From contig JASEIZ010000065.1 in assembly GCA_030017395.1 (NCBI GenBank), forward strand, positions 1 through 7,258: 7,258 nt of DNA. Direction: 5' to 3'. This document shows, piece after piece, positions 1 to 5,421 of this stretch (its first letter is position 1; every line of letters begins with the position of its first letter). A program made the position numbers and the translations under genes. Under the pieces are notes generated by a model. The model worked only from the letters and a program-made list of their open reading frames with translations. It did no database searches and was not told the origin of the DNA. The DNA comes from Desulfobacterales bacterium. Lineage in GTDB: Bacteria; Desulfobacterota; Desulfobacteria; Desulfobacterales; ETH-SRB1.

Positions 1-89
1 TTTTTTACCATCCTGCAAGGGCGATTAACGAGGTGTGTTCGCAAACAATCTGCTAAAACAACGCTGGTCAAAAATTATCGTCAGTATAA

Positions 90-1649
90 TTAAAAAATAC
101 AACCGAACTTTTTTCTCATCTTTGGCTTTTCTATCTTGCCGGTGGGGTTTCTTGGAACATCGTCGAAAAATATTTTCTTCGGCCTTTTATATCTTGGAAG
201 ATCTTCACAAAACTTAAACACATCGTCTTTGCTAATACTTACGCCGGGCTTGAGTTTTATAACTGCTGCAACAACCTCCCCAAGACGCTCGTCAGGCACA
301 CCGATTACCCCGACATCATGGATGTTGTTATTATTCATTAAAAAGTTTTCGATCTCAACAGGAAAAACATTTTCACCTCCTGATATTATAACATCCTTTT
401 TCCTATCAACCAGCCATATAAAACCGTCATCATCCATGCGGGCAATATCCCCTGTAAGCAGCCACCCATAAATCAATGTTTCAGCCGTCGCTTCGGGATT
501 TTTATAGTATTCCTTCATAACCCCCGGTCCTCTTACCAGGAGCTCGCCTGATTTTCCTCTGGGCAGGGCTTTCATATTGCTATCAACAATCATACATTCC
601 CACTCAAACCCGGGAAGTCCTATTGCACCGACCTTGTGGAGATTTTGCATCCCAAGATGCACGCACCCTGGTCCTGTGGCTTCTGTAAGGCCATAATTGG
701 TGTCGTAATCATGATTAGGGAAAACCTTTTTCCATTTTTTAATAAGGCTCGGAGGAACCGGCTGAGCGCCGATATGCATTAATCGCCACTGATCAAGCTT
801 ATAGTCGCTTAAATTTATATCCTTATTTTCAATGGCGACAAGTATATCGTGCGCCCAGGGAACAAGAAGCCATACAATAGTCGCTCTTTCTTCGGAAATT
901 GTTTCCAATATCCATTTTGGGCTAACCCCTTTCAGGATAACGGATTTTGCCCCGACAATAAAATTGCCGAACCAGTGCATCTTTGCCCCGGTATGGTAAA
1001 GAGGAGGTATGCACAAAAAGTTGTCTTTATGAGTCTGTTTATGATGGTCATGCTCAACTAAACATGCGAATTCAAGATTTCCATGAGTCAAAAGCACGGG
1101 TTTTGGCTTGCCGGTAGTTCCCGAAGTAAAATACAGCGCTGCGCCATCAGATGGTTTGATTTCAATCTTTGGATTTATAATGGAGCTGGATAAAAAAACA
1201 TCTTTGTACTGCATGGCATAATCCGGGCATTTATCATTTTTGCCGACAAACACATAGGCGGCAACGGTTTTATCTAAACAGGTTTTAATTGAATTTATTC
1301 TGTCGATAAATTCCTCTCCAAAAATAAAAACCTTTGCCTGCGCCGTTTCCGCACACATCATGATATCATCTGCCGACAGCCTGAAATTAAGTGGAACAGC
1401 CCATGCGCCTGAACCAAGTATGCCCAAGTAAACAGGAAGCCATTCAATACAGTTCATCATAAGCTGTACGACCTTGTCTTCCTTTTTAATTCCCATGGCG
1501 ATCAGTGAATTGGCAATGCTGTTTGCATGACTGTTGAACTTATCCCAGGTAATGTGCCTGCGTATATTTTTAGCAGGTTCTCTTTCAATAAGAGCAATTT
1601 CCTTGCCGTAATCAGCAGCGTTTTTTTCTAATATTTCGGTTATAAGCAT
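90..1649 (-). CDS. AMP-forming acyl-CoA synthetase (class I adenylate-forming enzyme)
   Basis: This 519-residue protein is predicted to activate a carboxylic acid with ATP to an acyl-AMP and pass the acyl group to CoA in the cytoplasm. Seen: the ATP-binding P-loop TSGTTGKPK (175-183), YGLTE (319-323), TGD (399-401), the hinge region DRKKD (415-419), and the C-terminal PTGK with the probable catalytic Lys505. Length and motif order are normal for the family, so it appears intact. The acid substrate cannot be read from sequence; a fatty or aromatic acid is plausible in a sulfate-reducer-like organism. The frame stays open back to an ATG at 1685, but that codon lies inside the terminator hairpin. 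I chose the ATG at 1649 because an AAGGA lies 7 nt upstream and the MLITEIL start fits the family. It lies downstream of dnaK on the same strand but behind a strong terminator, so it is probably transcribed separately. The residue after the P-loop PK is Pro184 rather than the usual Gly. Confidence 0.93.
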   Translation of the reverse strand: MLITEILEKNAADYGKEIALIEREPAKNIRRHITWDKFNSHANSIANSLIAMGIKKEDKVVQLMMNCIEWLPVYLGILGSGAWAVPLNFRLSADDIMMCAETAQAKVFIFGEEFIDRINSIKTCLDKTVAAYVFVGKNDKCPDYAMQYKDVFLSSSIINPKIEIKPSDGAALYFTSGTTGKPKPVLLTHGNLEFACLVEHDHHKQTHKDNFLCIPPLYHTGAKMHWFGNFIVGAKSVILKGVSPKWILETISEERATIVWLLVPWAHDILVAIENKDINLSDYKLDQWRLMHIGAQPVPPSLIKKWKKVFPNHDYDTNYGLTEATGPGCVHLGMQNLHKVGAIGLPGFEWECMIVDSNMKALPRGKSGELLVRGPGVMKEYYKNPEATAETLIYGWLLTGDIARMDDDGFIWLVDRKKDVIISGGENVFPVEIENFLMNNNNIHDVGVIGVPDERLGEVVAAVIKLKPGVSISKDDVFKFCEDLPRYKRPKKIFFDDVPRNPTGKIEKPKMRKKFGCIF

Positions 1650-1664
1650 ATCCTTATCCTTTTT

Positions 1665-1705
1665 AAAAAAAATCCCGCCGCGCATATTGCGGGCGGGATT
1701 TTTTT
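1665..1705. terminator. Bidirectional intrinsic terminator after dnaK
   Basis: The left arm TCCCGCC (1673-1679) pairs perfectly with GGCGGGA (1692-1698). The stem extends inward by CGC/GCG (1681-1683 with 1689-1691) after one bulged G, leaving a 5-nt loop. The stem is preceded by eight A and followed by seven T, so each strand reads as a GC-rich hairpin followed by a U-tract. On the minus strand it ends the grpE-dnaK transcript, 27 nt past the dnaK stop. No plus-strand gene runs into it, so its activity in that direction may be incidental. Confidence 0.9.
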
Positions 1706-1724
1706 AAGCAACTTTTATTTTTTG

Positions 1725-3653
1725 CTATTTTTTATCATCGTTTTTTACTTCTTCGAAATCGGCATCTACAACATCGTCATCAGGAGTAGAAGCTCCCGGC
1801 TGAGCGCTGCCTTGCGCATCAGCTTCAGCCTGCTGGTCCCCTTTTTGTGATGCCTGCTTATACATAGCTTCCGCAAGCTTATGGGAAGACTGTGTCAACT
1901 CCTCGCTCATGCGTTTGATTTCTTCCTTGTCATCACCTTCCATAGCCTTTTTAAGGCTGGTAATGTTTTTCTCAATTTTACTTTTAGTTGCACTGTCTAC
2001 CTTATCTCCAAGATCCTTTATAGATTTCTCGGTTGAATAGATAAGAGCATCAGCAGTGTTGCGCGCTTCTACCAGCTCTTTTTTCTTTTTATCTTCATCA
2101 GAATGAAGCTCTGCGTCTTTAATCAGTTTATCTATTTCTTCCTTTGACAGGCCGGAAGATGCCGTGATCTGAATTGACTGTTCCTTGCCGGTAGCCTGGT
2201 CCTTTGCAGACACGTTCACAATGCCATTGGCGTCTATATCAAATGTTACCTCTATCTGAGGCACACCTCTCGGTGCAGGTGGTATGCCCACCAGTTCAAA
2301 ACGACCGAGTGTCTTATTGCCTGCCGCCATTTCACGCTCACCCTGGAGCACATGAATTGAAACAGCCGGCTGGCTATCTGCAGCAGTTGAAAAAATCTGG
2401 CTTTTTCTTGTAGGAATAGTTGTATTCTTTTCAATAAGCCTTGTCATTATGCCGCCTAAGGTTTCAATGCCAAGCGAAAGGGGTGTAACATCAAGAAGCA
2501 GAACATCCTTTACATCCCCCTTTAAAACACCTCCCTGAATAGCGGCGCCGATAGCAACAACTTCATCAGGATTAACTCCCTTGTTAACTTCTTTGCCAAA
2601 TATCTTCTTGACCCTTTCCTGAACAGCCGGCATACGTGTCATTCCTCCAACCAGGATAACCTCATTTATATCGCCGGCAGTCAGTCCTGAATCCTTGAGC
2701 GCGGTACGGCAGGGATTTTCAAGTTTATCTAACAAACTGCCTGTAAGGGCTTCCAGTTTGGCTCTGGTTATTTTAATATCAAGATGCTTGGGGCCGCTGG
2801 CATCAGCAGTTATAAAGGGAAGATTAACACCTGTCTCCATGGAGGTGGATAATTCCATCTTTGCTTTTTCAGCCGCTTCCTTAAGCCTTTGCAATGCCAT
2901 TTTGTCGGTTCTAATATCAATTCCCTGATCCTTTTTAAATTCATCTGCAAGATAATCGATCAGCCTGAGATCAAAATCTTCCCCTCCAAGATGGGTGTCG
3001 CCGTTTGTAGATTTTACCTCGAATACACCCTCGCCGATTTCAAGTATGGACACATCAAACGTGCCTCCACCAAGATCAAATACAACAATCTTTTCTTCTT
3101 TTCTTTTGTCCATGCCGTAAGCAAGAGCTGCAGCAGTCGGTTCATTAATAATCCTTAAAACATTAAGGCCTGCAATCTTTCCGGCGTCTTTGGTGGCCTG
3201 ACGTTGGCTGTCGTCAAAATAAGCCGGTACGGTGATTATTGCATCAGTAACTTTTTCACCAAGATATTCTTCTGCTGTTTTTTTAATATTTGCCAGTATG
3301 AACGATGATATTTCCGCAGGGCTGTGGAGTTTGCCGCGAAGGTTTATGCGTATATCCCCATTGCTTGCCTGTTCCATCTTATAAGGAAGTATCTTGATAT
3401 CACTTTGAACAGTAGGTGATGAATATTTTCGGCCTATGAGTCTTTTAACAGCAAAAACCGTGTTTTCAGGATTCGTGATTGCCTGCCTTTTTGCAATCTG
3501 GCCGACCAGTCTCTCTCCCTTTTCGGTTGCAGCAACTACCGAGGGCGTTGTGCGGCCCCCTTCAGGATTTGTAATGACTTTTGCTTCGCTTCCCTCCATT
3601 ATGGCTACGCATGAATTTGTAGTGCCAAGATCGATCCCAATTATTTTGCCCAT
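1725..3653 (-). CDS. dnaK: Chaperone protein DnaK (Hsp70)
   Basis: This is the cytoplasmic ATP-driven Hsp70 chaperone that binds exposed hydrophobic stretches, working with GrpE and a DnaJ protein. Seen, in 642-residue numbering: phosphate-1 loop IDLGTTNS (7-14), Lys70, phosphate-2 loop VVFDLGGGTFD (190-200), adenosine motif VILVGGMTRMP (332-342), interdomain linker VLLLDVTP (384-391), a substrate-binding domain to about 500, a helical lid, and the conserved acidic tail DDVVDADFEEVK. Length is normal and no key residue is missing. Two ATG codons are adjacent (3656 and 3653). I take the second because the AAGGAGG ribosome site is 6 nt from it but only 3 nt from the first, and the product then starts MGKIIGIDLG as in most DnaK proteins. 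It follows grpE by 37 nt in one operon. No dnaJ follows; a terminator does. Confidence 0.98.
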   Translation of the reverse strand: MGKIIGIDLGTTNSCVAIMEGSEAKVITNPEGGRTTPSVVAATEKGERLVGQIAKRQAITNPENTVFAVKRLIGRKYSSPTVQSDIKILPYKMEQASNGDIRINLRGKLHSPAEISSFILANIKKTAEEYLGEKVTDAIITVPAYFDDSQRQATKDAGKIAGLNVLRIINEPTAAALAYGMDKRKEEKIVVFDLGGGTFDVSILEIGEGVFEVKSTNGDTHLGGEDFDLRLIDYLADEFKKDQGIDIRTDKMALQRLKEAAEKAKMELSTSMETGVNLPFITADASGPKHLDIKITRAKLEALTGSLLDKLENPCRTALKDSGLTAGDINEVILVGGMTRMPAVQERVKKIFGKEVNKGVNPDEVVAIGAAIQGGVLKGDVKDVLLLDVTPLSLGIETLGGIMTRLIEKNTTIPTRKSQIFSTAADSQPAVSIHVLQGEREMAAGNKTLGRFELVGIPPAPRGVPQIEVTFDIDANGIVNVSAKDQATGKEQSIQITASSGLSKEEIDKLIKDAELHSDEDKKKKELVEARNTADALIYSTEKSIKDLGDKVDSATKSKIEKNITSLKKAMEGDDKEEIKRMSEELTQSSHKLAEAMYKQASQKGDQQAEADAQGSAQPGASTPDDDVVDADFEEVKNDDKK

Positions 3654-3659
3654 CATTTG

Positions 3660-3666
3660 CCTCCTT
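3660..3666 (-). promoter_or_regulatory. Ribosome binding site deciding the dnaK start
   Basis: On the minus strand this reads AAGGAGG, a near-perfect Shine-Dalgarno. It lies 6 nt before the ATG at 3653 and 3 nt before the ATG at 3656, which favours the downstream start. Confidence 0.8.
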
Positions 3667-3690
3667 AATCTTTATATCAAATCTATTTTT

Positions 3691-4299
3691 TTATTTTTTT
3701 TCATTATCTGCCCTGGCTTTTGGCCTGGAAACAACAACCATAGCCGGTCGCAGCAGTCTTTCATGTATCATGTATCCCTTTTGGAACTCATTTATAACAG
3801 TGTTTTCATCATAATCATCTGATTCTTCGCTTATTACAGCCTGATGGAAATTTGGATCAAAAGGTTTTTTCAATGATTCCAAAGGGGTCACGTTGAATTT
3901 TTCAAAAATTTTCAGTATTTCCTTCAGGGTCATATTAACCCCTTCAACCAAAGCGGAACTTGCCTTGTTGTCGGTGCTTGAAGAATCTACAGCTCGTTCA
4001 AGATTATCAACAACAGAAAGCATATCTTTAATTAAGGATTCATTTGCAAATTTTCTGAATTCACCCATTTCTCGAGCCGACCGCTTTTTGTAATTTTCAA
4101 ACTCGGCTGAAATCCTTAAAAAACGATCATAATTTTCTATGGATTCTTCTTTTGCAGCTTTTAGTTTGGATTCCATTTCCTTAATTAAATCATGATATTT
4201 TTTTTTATGCTTTTTTGTTGAGCCGATTTTTTTTGACTCTTTTTCTACTGAATCAACTTTTTCGGTTTCAATAGCTATTTTCTTTTTTTCGTCAGACAT
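3691..4299 (-). CDS. grpE: Nucleotide exchange factor GrpE
   Basis: GrpE is the cytoplasmic dimeric factor that releases ADP from DnaK and so resets its substrate cycle. The protein is 202 residues, a normal length. Seen: a lysine- and glutamate-rich, probably disordered N-terminus (about 1-35), a long charged helix expected to form the dimer coiled coil (about 36-105, including RFLRISAEFENYKKR), and the C-terminal beta domain carrying the family signature. That signature is FDPNFHQAV (147-155), then after the usual spacing GYMIHERLLRPAMVVV (175-190). It is the first gene of the grpE-dnaK operon. The ATG at 4299 is preceded by AGGAG, but the spacing is 13 nt, longer than usual, so initiation may be less efficient than for dnaK. 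No CIRCE-type inverted repeat (TTAGCACTC-N9-GAGTGCTAA) and no convincing sigma-32 -10 box is visible upstream, so its heat control is not explained by the sequence here. Confidence 0.97.
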   Translation of the reverse strand: MSDEKKKIAIETEKVDSVEKESKKIGSTKKHKKKYHDLIKEMESKLKAAKEESIENYDRFLRISAEFENYKKRSAREMGEFRKFANESLIKDMLSVVDNLERAVDSSSTDNKASSALVEGVNMTLKEILKIFEKFNVTPLESLKKPFDPNFHQAVISEESDDYDENTVINEFQKGYMIHERLLRPAMVVVSRPKARADNEKK

Positions 4300-4382
4300 C
4301 AGCGGTTATGTGCTCCTGTTCTATTTTTAAAGGTCTCGATGTTTTAGGGTTATCGTAAAGATAATCAAAACTATTGTACGAA

Positions 4383-4410
4383 AAAATAATACTATTTGTA
4401 ATATTGTCAA
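4383..4410 (-). promoter_or_regulatory. Candidate sigma-70-type promoter for grpE-dnaK
   Basis: On the minus strand a perfect -35 TTGACA (4405-4410) is followed after 16 nt by TATTTT (4383-4388, 4 of 6 to consensus). An alternative -10, TACAAT (4373-4378), is closer to consensus but has only a poor -35 (TTACAA) at 17 nt. Either would leave a leader of about 70-80 nt before grpE. The AT-rich background makes chance matches likely. Confidence 0.35.
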
Positions 4411-4425
4411 GGCTGTTGTCCGATA

Positions 4426-4530
4426 ATGAGAAATTTTTTGCAAGGTCAAGTAAGACGAAGGTTTAAATCGCAGGAATACATTGAGTATTTTGAGGATAGT
4501 GCTAAAGCTTCACTGCGTGCCAAAATCTGA
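4426..4530 (+). repeat. Candidate dispersed intergenic repeat with a 34-codon ORF
   Basis: The block reads in one plus-strand frame from ATG 4426 to TGA 4530 as a 34-residue charged peptide whose core is SQEYIEYFEDSAKASLRAKI. From memory, unverified, very similar DNA and peptide strings recur between genes in Desulfobacteraceae-type genomes, which would make this a multi-copy intergenic element rather than a unique gene. No Shine-Dalgarno precedes the ATG, which argues against translation. The start (CAAGGTCAAGTAAGACGAAG) and end (CTTCACTGCGTGCC) are only loosely complementary, so no clear terminal inverted repeat is claimed. It sits against the grpE promoter region. Confidence 0.35.
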
Positions 4531-4544
4531 GTTTGACGCAGAGA

Positions 4545-4624
4545 TTGTGAAAAATAGCCATTCTCGGATAGCCTCCAAAGCAGTAAGTGCAGGAATTGGT
4601 TTGTGAAAAATAATACTTGGAGGC
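4545..4624. repeat. Short direct and inverted repeats downstream of SRP RNA
   Basis: The 12-mer TTGTGAAAAATA occurs twice (4545-4556 and 4601-4612). An 8-bp inverted repeat, GCCTCCAA (4571-4578) and TTGGAGGC (4617-4624), encloses the second copy with a 38-nt loop. It ends about 10 nt from the SRP RNA terminator. No function is evident; it could be a degenerate repeat or a weak secondary structure. Confidence 0.45.
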
Positions 4625-4634
4625 GGAGCATTTA

Positions 4635-4897
4635 AAAAAAATGGTTGCGCACCCACTATCGAATCTTTTTCAGAAAAATATAAGCCAAAAAAATGACCGG
4701 GATCGATCCGCGACACAGACCGCATCGTTTATCGCTGCTTCCTTCCGGATCTGACGAGGTTCACAACCGTCTGTTGCGCAGTGTCCGATCGGGATGACTT
4801 ACAATTTTTCTTAATAAAAACCCTCTAGAGGGAATTCAGCCCCGCATAAAGCGGATTTCGGGAAAAGGGCACCGCTAGCTCCCCGCCTAGCACAACC
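4635..4897 (-). ncRNA. ffs: Signal recognition particle RNA, large bacterial type (Alu and S domains)
   Basis: This RNA scaffolds the SRP with Ffh and targets ribosomes making membrane proteins. Seen in the S domain (about 4694-4796): the Ffh-binding hairpin, GATCCGGAAGGAAGCAGC with its GGAA tetraloop (4734-4751), flanked by CAGAC/GTCTG and GATCG/CGATC helices. Upstream lies the Alu-like 5' domain of large bacterial SRP RNAs: GTGCTAGGCGGGGAGC, TAGCGGTGCCC, AATCCGC and CTGAATTCCC. The two ends pair (GGUUGUGC at the 5' end with GCGCAACC at 4643-4650). The long helix 5 between the domains is supported by AGAAAAAU/AUUUUUCU, UAAGUC/GGCUUA, UUUUU/AAAAA and CCCUCUA/UAGUGGG. The 3' end runs into eight U. 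At about 255-263 nt it matches the large (6S-like) class, not the roughly 110-nt 4.5S form. End positions are accurate to a few bases. Confidence 0.93.
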
Positions 4898-4905
4898 ATA
4901 TACTA

Positions 4906-4933
4906 CTTATAATTCATAATATTATTTTTTCAA
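4906..4933 (-). promoter_or_regulatory. Promoter of the SRP RNA gene
   Basis: On the minus strand TTGAAA (4928-4933) and TATAAG (4906-4911), each 5 of 6 to the sigma-70 consensus, are separated by 16 nt. The first G of the pairing 5' end of the RNA lies 8 nt beyond the -10, where initiation is expected. The plus strand of the same spot reads TATAAT (4908-4913), a perfect -10, but it has no good -35, so a divergent promoter toward the lipoprotein gene is possible but unproven. Confidence 0.7.
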
Positions 4934-5004
4934 TAGAAAAAATCGACATGGTTTTATTTAAATTATTTCTTGCTGATTTTTGCAAAATAATTAATAATAA
5001 ATTT

Positions 5005-5394
5005 ATGTTAAAAAAAATTTTGACGCCGATATTATTAGCCTGCTGTCTTATAACCACCAGTTGTGCATTCTTTGTTGCCGGAGTCGGCACCGGCGCGGCA
5101 GTTTATACTTATAAGCAAGGCGAATTAAAAAAATCGTATCAGGCGTCTCTTGATAAAACAATCATTGCCTGCATTGCGGCTTTAAAAAGCCTTAAAATAA
5201 CTATTACAGAAAGAACACCGGCCGGTATTACCGCAACAATTGAAGGCAGATGCTCCGACAAAACACCGGTTAAAATAAAAATTGCTATGATAACAAACAA
5301 GATTACCGAGGTTTCCGTCCGTTCCGGCATTGTAGGAGTGTGGAACAAAAAAAGATCCGAGCTGATTCATGCCGGCATCGCTCAAAAGCTATAA
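5005..5394 (+). CDS. Small predicted lipoprotein, DUF3568-like
   Basis: This 129-residue protein of unknown function is predicted to be exported and lipid-anchored. Seen: a short basic start (MLKK), a hydrophobic stretch, and a lipobox-like ITTSC giving Cys20 as the likely acylated residue; an earlier LLAC at Cys13 is a weaker alternative because the hydrophobic region would be very short. After the Cys comes a glycine-rich segment (VAGVGTGAAVYTY), then a small alpha/beta domain. The pattern of a Gly/Ala-rich start, a helix with SLDKTIIACIAALKSL, and strands ending SVRSGIVG resembles DUF3568 family proteins common in Deltaproteobacteria, as judged by eye. The frame extends upstream to an ATG at 4948, but that start would bury the signal peptide behind 19 extra residues, so I chose 5005. 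Neither start has a good Shine-Dalgarno. It lies 27 nt before tilS and is probably cotranscribed with it. Confidence 0.85.
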   Translation: MLKKILTPILLACCLITTSCAFFVAGVGTGAAVYTYKQGELKKSYQASLDKTIIACIAALKSLKITITERTPAGITATIEGRCSDKTPVKIKIAMITNKITEVSVRSGIVGVWNKKRSELIHAGIAQKL

Positions 5395-5410
5395 TAGGGA
5401 GACTTTTGAA

Positions 5411-5417
5411 AAGGGGG
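5411..5417 (+). promoter_or_regulatory. Ribosome binding site for the tilS TTG start
   Basis: AAGGGGG lies 4 nt before the TTG at 5422. It supports TTG initiation where no in-frame ATG is available before the conserved PP-loop motif. Confidence 0.55.
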
Positions 5418-5421
5418 TGTT

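Larger units (their letters stand above)
4300..4634. other. Gene-poor spacer between SRP RNA and grpE
   Basis: This stretch of about 335 bases holds the grpE leader and promoter region (4300-4425), a repeat-like block with a 34-codon ORF (4426-4530), and a segment with direct and inverted repeats (4545-4624). The longer minus-strand frames here (4446-4631, and one at 4510-4725 that runs into the SRP RNA) resemble no protein I know and lack good ribosome sites. I see no tRNA, no second structured RNA of a known family, and no CIRCE element. Confidence 0.6.

Noticed and set aside
1..89. A further gene or terminator downstream of the acyl-CoA synthetase
   Set aside because: I see no clear hairpin with T-tract and no coding pattern; the plus-strand ORF at 35-217 overlaps the end of the synthetase.
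1650..1685. N-terminal extension of the acyl-CoA synthetase to ATG 1685 (MRGGIFFKKDKD)
   Set aside because: It lies within the terminator hairpin and its T-tract, has no ribosome site, and the ATG at 1649 has AAGGA at 7 nt and a family-like N-terminus.
2252..2434. Minus-strand 60-codon ORF inside dnaK in another frame
   Set aside because: It is a shadow of the conserved dnaK frame, as are the plus-strand ORFs within 2204-3822.
4446..4631. Minus-strand 61-codon ORF
   Set aside because: It starts just past the SRP U-tract, has no ribosome site, and reads through the repeat-like block; composition does not look like a real protein.
4510..4725. Minus-strand 71-codon ORF
   Set aside because: Its first part lies inside the SRP RNA S domain and it crosses the SRP terminator; no ribosome site or recognisable protein.
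4694..4796. Annotation as a short 4.5S-type SRP RNA only
   Set aside because: Helix 5 pairing, the Alu-like 5' domain, pairing of the outer ends and the promoter and terminator positions all support the larger RNA.
4948..5004. Longer start for the lipoprotein
   Set aside because: It would place 19 residues before a good lipoprotein signal peptide and has no strong ribosome site.
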